From positions 1 to 40,370 of the forward strand of contig JAFWZK010000039.1 of the NCBI GenBank assembly GCA_017522445.1: a stretch of 40,370 bases of DNA. Direction: 5' to 3'. A model generated the notes under the pieces. That model saw nothing but the letters and a program-made list of their open reading frames with translations, searched no databases and had not been told where the DNA came from. Source of the stretch: Alphaproteobacteria bacterium. GTDB lineage: Bacteria; Pseudomonadota; Alphaproteobacteria; Rs-D84. Both the position numbers and the translations under genes were made by a program. This document shows, in pieces, positions 33,951 through 40,370 of the stretch (within the stretch, counting starts at the first letter, position 1; every line of letters starts with the position of its first letter).

Positions 33951-34871
33951 CTATTTTTTTACAGGTTCAACTGCATATTCGCCTGGCATAATTGTTCTGG
34001 TGCTGTTCGCAGAATCTGATTCTGGGTCGCCAAACATTTTCGCACGAAACTGCATGTTGCTGGACGCGAATTCGGTTTTGAATAATGCGTATCCTGTACC
34101 GCCCCCCGTTGTGGGCCCCTGCATACCCAACGAGTAATAACCACCCAAAATACCATAGTCCAAGTCTATATAGTCCAGACTGACAATCAAAGATACACTG
34201 CTGATGCCGTCGCTGGTCATATTACAAGAAAACTCGCGATTGGATAAAATGGCCTCGGAATTAACGGGGACCATTATGTCCATAATCGTTGGTTCGCACA
34301 TGCGGTTGATGCCATTAACCAGAAAGTCATAGGTCATGCCAACTGTTGCCTTGGAAAGACCGGTGGATGTACTGACCTGGGAAATTGTGGCCTTGGGTAT
34401 CTTGACCATTGCGTTTGCAATACCACTGCGAACAGGAAATGATATGCCAGATTGCAAACAATCGCGCGAAAATGGGTCTGCTTCGCAAATATATACACGT
34501 GAATGTGCATTCATCATGAACATGTTTGCCAGACTGTTAAATAAAAACGAGCGAGTTATTTTATCGTTTAATCGGGTGCAACCAAAATTACGACAAATTA
34601 CCATGGGCTTATCCGCAAACATTACCCCAGGATGTGCCGCCTGTTCGGCAGCACGTGCATCCAATATGTTTGTGTCATAGTCTAAACTGTCTGCACGTTC
34701 CATAAACTCGGTCTCGGGAATAAAGTTTGGGTCGGATGGATATGCATAGTATGACTGAACGGGTGTTTGTGTATAGATTGTTTGAAAGTTGTCGTACATA
34801 ACTTCTTCCTGGGCATGGGCAGCAAATCCGCACAACGCCACAATGCAGGACATTAAAAATAATCTTAGCAT
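33951..34871 (-). CDS. Exported protein, unknown
   Basis: A 306-residue protein with a signal peptide (about 1-20, ending AAHA) and a mature part with six cysteines (ICRNFGC, YICEADPFSRDC, MCEP, FSCNM). The C-terminal half alternates in a way that suggests beta structure (SSVSLIVSLDYIDLDYGIL, YALFKTEF). No family recognised. It lies 46 bp upstream of the response regulator gene, so may be in one transcript with the two-component pair, possibly as an accessory or sensory protein; that is inference. A TTGACA promoter is at 34903-34932. Confidence 0.75.
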   Translation of the reverse strand: MLRLFLMSCIVALCGFAAHAQEEVMYDNFQTIYTQTPVQSYYAYPSDPNFIPETEFMERADSLDYDTNILDARAAEQAAHPGVMFADKPMVICRNFGCTRLNDKITRSFLFNSLANMFMMNAHSRVYICEADPFSRDCLQSGISFPVRSGIANAMVKIPKATISQVSTSTGLSKATVGMTYDFLVNGINRMCEPTIMDIMVPVNSEAILSNREFSCNMTSDGISSVSLIVSLDYIDLDYGILGGYYSLGMQGPTTGGGTGYALFKTEFASSNMQFRAKMFGDPESDSANSTRTIMPGEYAVEPVKK

Positions 34872-34902
34872 GGTAAATCCCCTTGGTTCTCCTTTGGGTT
34901 AA

Positions 34903-34932
34903 ATCTTAGAACATTTTTGATATTTATGTCAA
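34903..34932 (-). promoter_or_regulatory. Promoter of the exported protein / two-component operon
   Basis: On the minus strand a perfect TTGACA (34932-34927), 18 bp, TAAGAT (34908-34903). An AAAGGAG sits in the leader and AAGGGG near the ATG. Confidence 0.5.
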
Positions 34933-35008
34933 AACAAAAATATTTTTATTGAAAATGATGGTGGCTTTGTTCTAAATTGACGGTGAATAATAAGAAAGGT
35001 GAAGGATA

Positions 35009-35668
35009 ATGATTGACTGTATTATTACAGGCGAGGCCGGAAAACTGCATGCAGTATACCACAAATCTTCCCAGCCGGGGGCACCGTTGGCGGTCGTTCT
35101 GGCAGGAAACCCAAGGGAAAAATATCATATGAATGATCGCGTTTCATATGCCATGTTTCGTGCATTTATGGATATTGGTTTTTCTGTTGTTCGATTTAAC
35201 TATCGCGGGGTCGGCAGCTCGGAGGGGGTAATGGGAACAACGGCAGATAACATGCTGGATATCGCCACAATTATCGATTGGCTGCAAAATAAACATGAAG
35301 ACAGTGAAAAAATTTGGCTGGCCGGAAACCAGTTGGGGGCCTGGTATGTGTTGCAATCTATGATGCGTAGGCCCGAGGTTTCAGGGTTTGTGCTGGTTTC
35401 GCCAGATCCATCGGTTGCAGATTTTTCCTTTTTGTCACCCAGACCAAATCGTGGACTGTTGCTGCAGGGCGGAATGGAGTCTGACGAAGCACGTGCGTTC
35501 GCCGGACATATGACACAAATACTGAAAAAACAGGCCCAAATCGATCTGGAAACCATCAGGGTCAAAGGGGCTGATTCTATGTACAGCCAGCCGGCAGAAC
35601 TGCGGCAGATGTATAATGATTTAAAGGCCTATGTAGGACGCGAAAACGAAGAAGATAAACTGTTGTAA
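35009..35668 (+). CDS. Alpha/beta-hydrolase-fold protein, probably catalytically inactive
   Basis: A 219-residue protein of the small alpha/beta hydrolase group (COG2945-like): [10 protein letters not shown] with the oxyanion-side loop, [11 protein letters not shown] near 63-73, and a central nucleophile elbow. The elbow reads GNQLG (106-110), with Gln where the nucleophile Ser of GxSxG should be, and the usual GADH near the C-terminus is GADS (187-190), so the catalytic His is also lost. It is therefore probably a pseudoenzyme with a binding or regulatory job. A ribosome-binding site GAAGGA precedes the ATG. ruvB starts 2 bp after it. Confidence 0.85.
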   Translation: MIDCIITGEAGKLHAVYHKSSQPGAPLAVVLAGNPREKYHMNDRVSYAMFRAFMDIGFSVVRFNYRGVGSSEGVMGTTADNMLDIATIIDWLQNKHEDSEKIWLAGNQLGAWYVLQSMMRRPEVSGFVLVSPDPSVADFSFLSPRPNRGLLLQGGMESDEARAFAGHMTQILKKQAQIDLETIRVKGADSMYSQPAELRQMYNDLKAYVGRENEEDKLL

Positions 35669-35670
35669 AT

Positions 35671-36660
35671 ATGCAAAATAAAAATAGATTCTTGGACGCA
35701 AATATACCAGATGATATGGCCGTAACAATTCGTCCACGGTCATTGGACGACTTTATCGGTCATGATAGTTTGAAGCAGAATCTGTCTGTCTTTATATCTG
35801 GTGCAAAAAAACGGGGCGAAGCGATGGACCATGTCTTGTTGTATGGGCCACCTGGACTGGGAAAAACAACATTGGCACATATTGTGGCAAATGAACTGGG
35901 AACCAATTTTCGGGCAACGTCTGCGCCAATGCTGACCAAGCAAGGTGATTTGGCCGCTATTTTAACCGCACTGGAACCAATGGATGTTCTGTTCATTGAT
36001 GAAATACATCGTCTGCCAACGGCAATCGAAGAAGTGCTGTATTCCGCAATGGAAGACTTTAAATTGGATATCATGCTGGGCGAAGGCCCCAGTGCAAAAA
36101 GTGTGCGTATCGACCTGCCCCCGTTTACGTTGGTGGGGGCCACAACACGGACAGGATTGCTGTCTAACCCACTGCGGGACAGATTTGGTATTGATTTGCG
36201 TTTGACGTTCTATTCGCCAAATGATTTGGCACAAATAATTATGCGAAGTGCAAATATCTTGGGTACGCCAATCGATGCAGATGGGGCGTTGATGTTGGCA
36301 AAATCTGCCCGTGGAACACCGCGTATCGCAAACAGGTTGTTAAAACGTGCCCGCGACTTTGCAACCGCTTTACGTCGGGAACAGATTGCCACAGATACAA
36401 TTAAAACAACACTGGCTCAATTACATATTGATGAGTGTGGACTGGATGAAATTGATAGGGAATATATGAGTACGATTATTAATTTCTATGCAGGTGGTCC
36501 AGTCGGAATTGAAAACCTGTCGGCGGCACTGTCAGAGCCGTCTGATACAATCGAAGATGTTATTGAACCATATTTAATGCAGCTGGGGTTCGTTCAGCGT
36601 ACGCCACGTGGGCGTATAATTACAGATATGGGGTATAAACATTTGGGACTGGAAAAGTAA
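35671..36660 (+). CDS. ruvB: Holliday junction branch-migration helicase RuvB
   Basis: AAA+ motor of the RuvABC complex. Walker A GPPGLGKT at 59-66, Walker B VLFIDE at 106-111, sensor 1 [18 protein letters not shown] with the arginine finger, and a C-terminal winged helix with FVQRTPRGR. The length (329) is normal. ruvA and ruvC, its usual neighbours, are not in the window. It is followed at 12 bp by an unknown gene and then the ybgC-tol cluster; ruvB-ybgC-tolQRA order is common in proteobacteria. Confidence 0.97.
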   Translation: MQNKNRFLDANIPDDMAVTIRPRSLDDFIGHDSLKQNLSVFISGAKKRGEAMDHVLLYGPPGLGKTTLAHIVANELGTNFRATSAPMLTKQGDLAAILTALEPMDVLFIDEIHRLPTAIEEVLYSAMEDFKLDIMLGEGPSAKSVRIDLPPFTLVGATTRTGLLSNPLRDRFGIDLRLTFYSPNDLAQIIMRSANILGTPIDADGALMLAKSARGTPRIANRLLKRARDFATALRREQIATDTIKTTLAQLHIDECGLDEIDREYMSTIINFYAGGPVGIENLSAALSEPSDTIEDVIEPYLMQLGFVQRTPRGRIITDMGYKHLGLEK

Positions 36661-36672
36661 AGGGTGTGTTTT

Positions 36673-37410
36673 ATGACAAGAGCAACCGTCATTGGGCTAC
36701 AAATGGATTCAAAACTGTATAATCAGGTTGTTTCCGCATATCGTAATGGTAATAAAAATGAATTAATTCGATTGGTGCTGGAACAGTATAACTGGGTAAT
36801 CAGGATGTCGCATCAGTCTGAAAATACGCTGACGTACACTCAATCGGTTAAACTGACGGTTTTATATATGACTTTGGCAAAAATTGCAAATGCAATTACT
36901 AATCGGGGGGAATATAATTTGTCTGATACGCGTACTTGTGAAGTGATTGGGCATCGTGGATGGTATTTGCATGATTATATATTAAAGGATATTGTTGAAA
37001 CAGCTTTGCCAGAAATGGGAAATCTTCATCAAATGTTTGACAAAGGTCAAGCGTTCTTGTCGCCAGAATATGGTGTGATTCAATCTATCGTTACGGCCCA
37101 GGATTTGCGCAAGTGGTCGGATATGTATAAAACAAAGACGTTCAATTCAAAAGATACGAGTCCAGAAGAATTTTTTGCAGATGCACAACAGTTTTTCAGA
37201 AATATAGATTCTGGACGGTCGGTGATGTTTTTGACGAATGATGGTTTGCGTGCATTGACAGAATTTACAGAAATTTTTGCCGATGAAAAAAATCCTGCGT
37301 ATAAGCCCGAATATGAACCTGCAATAAACAGTGCGATTAATACGATTAAACGTGAAATTACAGAATTTAATAATGCGATGCAGGCAAATTCAATAAAACA
37401 AGATAGATAG
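36673..37410 (+). CDS. Unknown soluble protein
   Basis: A 245-residue protein with no recognised family, no signal peptide and no clear membrane helix. It is mostly helical in appearance, with an acidic/aromatic mix (GHRGWYLHDYILKD near 95, FFADAQQFF near 170). The start at 36673 (MTRATVIG) is preferred over a GTG at 36664 because AAAGGG lies 9 bp upstream. It lies between ruvB and ybgC, so probably is in the operon. The base composition is like that of its neighbours. Confidence 0.75.
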   Translation: MTRATVIGLQMDSKLYNQVVSAYRNGNKNELIRLVLEQYNWVIRMSHQSENTLTYTQSVKLTVLYMTLAKIANAITNRGEYNLSDTRTCEVIGHRGWYLHDYILKDIVETALPEMGNLHQMFDKGQAFLSPEYGVIQSIVTAQDLRKWSDMYKTKTFNSKDTSPEEFFADAQQFFRNIDSGRSVMFLTNDGLRALTEFTEIFADEKNPAYKPEYEPAINSAINTIKREITEFNNAMQANSIKQDR

Positions 37411-37419
37411 TCGCATAAA

Positions 37420-37794
37420 ATGAAAACTCATACTTTCCCTTTTACAATCGCATATGCCGATACCGATGCCGAGGGTATCGTTTATCATGCACGATATCTG
37501 GAAATCGCAGAACGGGCACGCATGAATTGGCTGCGTGGACATGTTGTCGTTGGTGATGATGTTGGATTTGTTATACGTGAGTTAAATATTAAGTATATTC
37601 AACCACTGCGGCCCGCAGACGATTTTGTCGTGGAAACACGAATGCTGGATGTTGGGGCCGCAATTGTAAAAATTGAACAAAAGTTCGTGAAAAATGGGAA
37701 TGTTTATGCTATAATAAATATCAAAGTTGCTTATCTGGGGGGCGATATGCGACCAAAACGGATTCCAGCTGAAATTATAACGGCTTTGGTGTAA
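37420..37794 (+). CDS. ybgC: YbgC-type acyl-CoA thioesterase
   Basis: A 124-residue hotdog-fold thioesterase. The signature YADTDAEGIVYHARYLEIAE, written here at about residues 11-30, carries the catalytic Asp. In other proteobacteria the gene heads the tol-pal cluster and the protein acts on acyl-CoA or acyl-ACP, possibly in phospholipid metabolism. It starts 9 bp after the unknown gene and is 35 bp before tolQ. Confidence 0.92.
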   Translation: MKTHTFPFTIAYADTDAEGIVYHARYLEIAERARMNWLRGHVVVGDDVGFVIRELNIKYIQPLRPADDFVVETRMLDVGAAIVKIEQKFVKNGNVYAIINIKVAYLGGDMRPKRIPAEIITALV

Positions 37795-37829
37795 CAAAAA
37801 AATAACAGTAAAAAAAAGGAAAGAAGGAA

Positions 37830-38333
37830 ATGGAAAACAGTTTTTCTATGTTAACTTTGTTTACAGGCGACATTATGACACTGTGTGTGTCTGTTGTTTT
37901 GTTGATATTCAGTGTTCTGTCATGGGCGGTTATTATAGAGAAGTTCCGACTGTGGCGTATGGCAAAAAAGAATCCTGTAAAAATCAAGCCAAATGATAAT
38001 CTGAACGTGATTGTAGACAGACTGGTTCGGCCATTTGATAAAAATTTGTGGTTTTTGTCTATGGTGGCATATATCTCGCCTTTTATTGGGTTGTTTGGAA
38101 CTGTGTGGGGTGTTATGGATTCGTTTGCGTCCATTGGTGTAAATCAGTCGGTCAGTATCGGTGTTATTGCACCGGGATTGGCGGTGGCACTGGGGACAAC
38201 TGCGTTGGGACTGATTGCGGCGGTGCCGGCGGCAATTGCACATCAGTATTTTGCAAAGCGGGCCGACGATTTATACGAACGTCTGGACGATACACGTCGT
38301 GAAATGCAATCAAAAAACAAGGATAAAAAATAA
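37830..38333 (+). CDS. tolQ: TolQ, short form
   Basis: Proton-channel subunit of the Tol system, which drives outer-membrane constriction at division. Three membrane helices are seen: about 15-37, 77-98 and 112-137. The conserved ISPFIGLFGTVWGVMDSF and the Gly/Ala-rich third helix (APGLAVALGTTALGLIAAVPA) are present. At 167 residues it is about 60 shorter than E. coli TolQ (230), with the loss mainly in the cytoplasmic loop between TM1 and TM2. The stop overlaps the tolR start by one base. Confidence 0.92.
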   Translation: MENSFSMLTLFTGDIMTLCVSVVLLIFSVLSWAVIIEKFRLWRMAKKNPVKIKPNDNLNVIVDRLVRPFDKNLWFLSMVAYISPFIGLFGTVWGVMDSFASIGVNQSVSIGVIAPGLAVALGTTALGLIAAVPAAIAHQYFAKRADDLYERLDDTRREMQSKNKDKK

Positions 38334-38731
38334 TGACACGTATAAGACGCAGACAGTCAGATGCAGGAATTCAACTAACGCCTATGATTGATGTTATGAC
38401 GGTGTTGTTGGCGGTGTTTATGGTCACAACCCCCATGATGACAACGGGAATAGATTTAGAATTGCCGCGGGCCGGTGCATCCGCAATGACGGGCAACGAT
38501 CACGCAATTCAAATAAGTGTAGATTCGTCTGGACGCTTTTTCCTGTCTGAAATGGAGTTGCCATGCGATGAAATCGTAAAGCGGGCGATCGCCATGCGTG
38601 AAGAAAATCCACAACTGACCATTATGATAAGTGGTGATACACATGCAGACTATGGTGCGGTTATGTCTGTGATGGGAAAACTAAAGGATGCTGGCTTCCA
38701 AAAGGTTGGTTTAAGAACGCAGCCGGAGTAA
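38333..38731 (+). CDS. tolR: TolR
   Basis: A 132-residue TolR/ExbD protein. The basic N-terminus is followed by a membrane helix (about 17-38) with the proton-carrying D20 in LTPMIDVMTVLLAVFMV, and a periplasmic domain of about 90 residues. It works with TolQ to energise TolA. It overlaps tolQ by one base and precedes tolA by 7 bp. Confidence 0.95.
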   Translation: MTRIRRRQSDAGIQLTPMIDVMTVLLAVFMVTTPMMTTGIDLELPRAGASAMTGNDHAIQISVDSSGRFFLSEMELPCDEIVKRAIAMREENPQLTIMISGDTHADYGAVMSVMGKLKDAGFQKVGLRTQPE

Positions 38732-38738
38732 AATTAAA

Positions 38739-39524
38739 ATGAATAAATGGTGGCGACAGTTTAATGCTGAAAATATTTTAATGTCAGTTGGTGCACACCT
38801 GGCGTTGGCGGCGGTTATGGTTACTTCCTTTGTTATTGTAATGAACCGTGCAATGATGGTCGCACCAGACAGAATCGAAATTATGGAAATCGACCTGAAT
38901 GACGTTGCGGTCAGTGGTGATGAAACGAAACTGTACAACGTGGGTCAGGTGGCAGAATCAATACCCGAAGAAGAAACGTCTGCCCCAGTGGCACAGCCGG
39001 AACCAGAACAACAGGAACCTGAGCCCGTGACAGATGAACCTGAAAAACTGGATATAGAACAGCCAACACTGGTCGAAGAGCCAAAGCCAGACCCCCTGCC
39101 CCAGCCACAGCCAGAACAAACAGAATCAAAACCTGTGGAACCCGCACCCGTTCCCAAGAAAAAGAAAAAAGTGGTGCGTGTCAATCGCGAAGTTTTATCA
39201 CTGGAACGTACGTTAACTGTTTCTGTGGTGGATGCGTTGCGTGTGGCAATGACACGTTGCTGGGTCATAGATACAAAACGCCCCGATGTTGCAGATATTC
39301 GTGCGGTGGCACATTTGACCATGCGTAAAAATGGAACCGTGCGTGATGTTTGGTTCGAATCCGCCGCACGGGCAGATAATGATCCTGGGTTTGCGTATGT
39401 GCTGGAAACAATTCGTTCGGCCATAGATACATGTCAACCGTTTCGTATGTTGCCTGAAAACGAGTTCAGTAAATGGCAAAAAATTCAGTTAACTTTCTAT
39501 CCCACCCAGGGTAAGGTTATGTAA
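38739..39524 (+). CDS. tolA: TolA (TonB/TolA-like energy transducer)
   Basis: A 261-residue protein. One N-terminal membrane helix (about 14-36), a Pro/Glu/Gln-rich periplasmic spacer (about 75-145, ending in PKKKKK), and a C-terminal TolA/TonB-like domain with two cysteines (RCWVID and DTCQPF) that may form the conserved disulfide. It is in the tolQRA order. The spacer is Pro/Glu-rich like TonB rather than the long Ala/Lys helix of E. coli TolA. tolB and pal do not follow; a terminator and rnpB come next. Confidence 0.88.
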   Translation: MNKWWRQFNAENILMSVGAHLALAAVMVTSFVIVMNRAMMVAPDRIEIMEIDLNDVAVSGDETKLYNVGQVAESIPEEETSAPVAQPEPEQQEPEPVTDEPEKLDIEQPTLVEEPKPDPLPQPQPEQTESKPVEPAPVPKKKKKVVRVNREVLSLERTLTVSVVDALRVAMTRCWVIDTKRPDVADIRAVAHLTMRKNGTVRDVWFESAARADNDPGFAYVLETIRSAIDTCQPFRMLPENEFSKWQKIQLTFYPTQGKVM

Positions 39525-39601
39525 AGAGTTAACACATATGGTATCTGTTATGCGTTTTTGCACAGGATAAATCACTTTTATGGAAAAAGCAGGTAGTGTT
39601 T

Positions 39602-39624
39602 GCCCCGTTTTGGGGCGATTTTTT
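39602..39624 (+). terminator. Terminator of the tol operon
   Basis: GCCCC, GTTTT, GGGGC (39602-39616) followed by GATTTTTT. Confidence 0.82.
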
Positions 39625-39625
39625 A

Positions 39626-39653
39626 TTGAAAATCACATAAAACATGATAATAT
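39626..39653 (+). promoter_or_regulatory. rnpB promoter
   Basis: TTGAAA (39626-39631), 16 bp, extended -10 TGATAATAT (39645-39653). Transcription would begin near 39660, at the 5' end of rnpB. Confidence 0.6.
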
Positions 39654-39661
39654 TATTGGCA

Positions 39662-39993
39662 CGTCAGATGAACGGAACATGGCTGATTGTCGTTTGACGG
39701 TCAGAGGAAAGTCCGGACTGCATGGGACGACGCACTGGCTAATCTACCAGGCGGGGCGACCCGACGATTAGAGCAACAGTGACGAAACGATTAAGTTCGA
39801 GTGAAACGGGCAATCTCTGCGTGCAGCAACTTCAAATAGGCCCCCTATGCTGGTCCCAGGCGGGGGCGGGTAGAAGGCTTGACATATCGCAGTAATGCGA
39901 TATGCAGATTAATCATGTTCACTGCCCCGGTATGAGTAAGCAATTACTGGGCTGGTGGCAGAACAGAATCCGGCTTATATGTTTGTCTGTGCA
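39662..39993 (+). ncRNA. rnpB: RNase P RNA (bacterial class A)
   Basis: The catalytic RNA that trims tRNA 5' leaders. Conserved region I, GAGGAAAGTCCGGAC, is at 39704-39718. AGAGCAACAGTGACGA with the later GTGAAACGGGCAA and GGTAGAAGGC-type segments match the core, and the 3' ACAGAATCCGGCTTAT is at 39963-39978, pairing with region I to form P4. P1 is CAGATGAAC (39665-39673) with GTTTGTCTG (39981-39989), including G-U pairs. Ends are estimated from P1 to within a few bases. It has its own promoter and terminator. Frames open across it are not genes. Confidence 0.95.
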
Positions 39994-40020
39994 CGTGTCC
40001 ATTTGGGCACGTGTTTTTTT
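39991..40020 (+). terminator. rnpB terminator
   Basis: CACGTGTCC (39992-40000) pairs with GGGCACGTG (40005-40013, one G-U), followed by T7. Confidence 0.88.
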
Positions 40021-40033
40021 GTGCAAAAAACAC

Positions 40034-40063
40034 TTGCATAAATTCCGCGGGATGCAGTATAAT
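40034..40063 (+). promoter_or_regulatory. Promoter upstream of the surface-protein gene
   Basis: TTGCAT (40034-40039), 18 bp, a perfect TATAAT (40058-40063). AAGGAG at 40076-40081 follows; the only start near it is a TTG at 40092 that opens a 6-codon frame ending in TAA inside the left inverted repeat. Confidence 0.65.
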
Positions 40064-40100
40064 ATCTGGCATAGCAAGGAGATTACCACTGTTGTTTTTT

Positions 40101-40195
40101 AACGGTGGTTAAAAATTGGCATATTTGTTAAATATTTTTTCCCAGAAATCCGCATGTTTCACATCCCCCCATGGTGTTGTTTTTTAACCACCGTT
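40101..40195. repeat. Perfect 15-bp inverted repeats flanking a 65-bp segment (candidate invertible switch)
   Basis: Left arm AACGGTGGTTAAAAA at 40101-40115; right arm TTTTTAACCACCGTT at 40181-40195. The right arm lies within codons 4-9 of the surface-protein gene as written. If the segment between is inverted, an ATG behind GGGGGGA joins the coding frame after the right arm without a stop, and the left arm becomes a perfect hairpin with TGTTGTTTTTTAAC arms. No recombinase gene is in the window. Confidence 0.7.
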
Positions 40196-40370
40196 TATTT
40201 TCGGCAATTCGTGTATTATTGGTGTCAATTGCACTGATGTCAACCGGCGACGCATTTGGCATTATATGCAATGCGGGGTATTACCTGTCCAATGGCACAT
40301 GCGTCAAGTGCAGTGCGGGAACATATTCTGCCGCAGGGGCAACATCATGCACTTCATGCGGTACAGGTAA
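40171..40370 (+). CDS. Cys-rich surface protein, 5' end (partial)
   Basis: The start of an exported protein that runs off the right edge; 66 codons are seen. A signal peptide (about 1-30; hydrophobic core RVLLVSIALMS, ending GDAFG) is followed by CNAGYYLSNGTCVKCSAGTY and TSCTSCGTG, a pattern like GCC2/GCC3 or TNFR-type Cys repeats of large surface proteins. The ATG at 40171 is the only ATG in frame, but it has no ribosome-binding site: CCCCCC precedes it. The N-terminus lies across the right arm of an inverted repeat, and an alternative N-terminus (MRISGKKYLTNMPIFN before HRLFSAIR) would be made if the segment is flipped. As drawn, expression is doubtful. Confidence 0.7.
   Translation, partial: MVLFFNHRLFSAIRVLLVSIALMSTGDAFGIICNAGYYLSNGTCVKCSAGTYSAAGATSCTSCGTG

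Noticed and set aside
39580-40102. Short plus-strand frames over rnpB
   Set aside because: They overlap the conserved RNase P RNA core and have no protein features.
40116-40140. Promoter inside the invertible segment in the present orientation
   Set aside because: TTGGCA at 40116 has no -10 at acceptable distance; the likely promoter is outside at 40034-40063.

Overview
The window looks like a piece of a moderately AT-rich alphaproteobacterial chromosome. A GcrA-type cell-cycle regulator with a GANTC (CcrM-type) site in its promoter region points to Alphaproteobacteria. LpxA/LpxB, the YbgC-TolQ-TolR-TolA set and an autotransporter-like barrel show a Gram-negative envelope with lipid A. Several lineage-specific exported Cys-rich proteins and a GCC2/GCC3-like surface protein at the right edge resemble those of uncultured gut-associated alphaproteobacteria; that last placement is inference from memory, not a search.

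Layout. 1-2029: 3' part of transketolase, with a suspicious 154-bp partial duplication at the edge, and a YgjP-type metallopeptidase. 2030-6841: hisS-prfA, a convergent barrel protein, then aroK-mscL. 6842-8384: a 1.5-kb gene-poor accessory stretch with two families of tandem repeats and a candidate structured small RNA on the minus strand. 8385-11950: a small membrane protein, tlyA and leuS. 11951-14944: an intergenic two-hairpin element and a minus-strand operon trmN6-like / M23 peptidase / bactofilin / rpiB, suggesting a cell-shape module. 14985-17983: a polytopic membrane protein, lpxA and lpxB. 18008-25501: minus-strand exported proteins interrupted by a four-tRNA cluster (Leu-CAG, Ala-CGC, Leu-TAA, Val-CAC). 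This includes a tight five-gene operon starting with a prepilin peptidase and followed by four unrecognised exported proteins. 25575-28376: gcrA and a large single-pass membrane protein. 28419-31813: thyA, tig, rpsI, rplM. 31946-34871: sensor kinase, response regulator and an exported protein. 35009-39524: a hydrolase-fold pseudoenzyme, ruvB, an unknown protein, ybgC-tolQ-tolR-tolA. 39660-40020: RNase P RNA (rnpB) with promoter and terminator. 40021-40370: a strong promoter followed by the 5' end of a Cys-rich surface protein.

The strongest candidate for something new is at 40101-40195. Two perfect 15-bp inverted repeats flank a 65-bp segment across the 5' end of the surface-protein gene. As written, the gene has no visible ribosome-binding site. 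If the segment is inverted on paper, an ATG behind a G-rich ribosome-binding site becomes fused in frame to the same signal peptide, and the left repeat becomes a perfect 14-bp-armed hairpin. This is what a phase-variable ON/OFF switch would look like. The other leading candidates are the promoter-terminator-bounded structured RNA at 8062-8193, the compensated-hairpin tandem repeats at 7184-7450, and the prepilin-peptidase operon.

All promoters, terminators and RNA structures were read by eye; no search or folding program was run.
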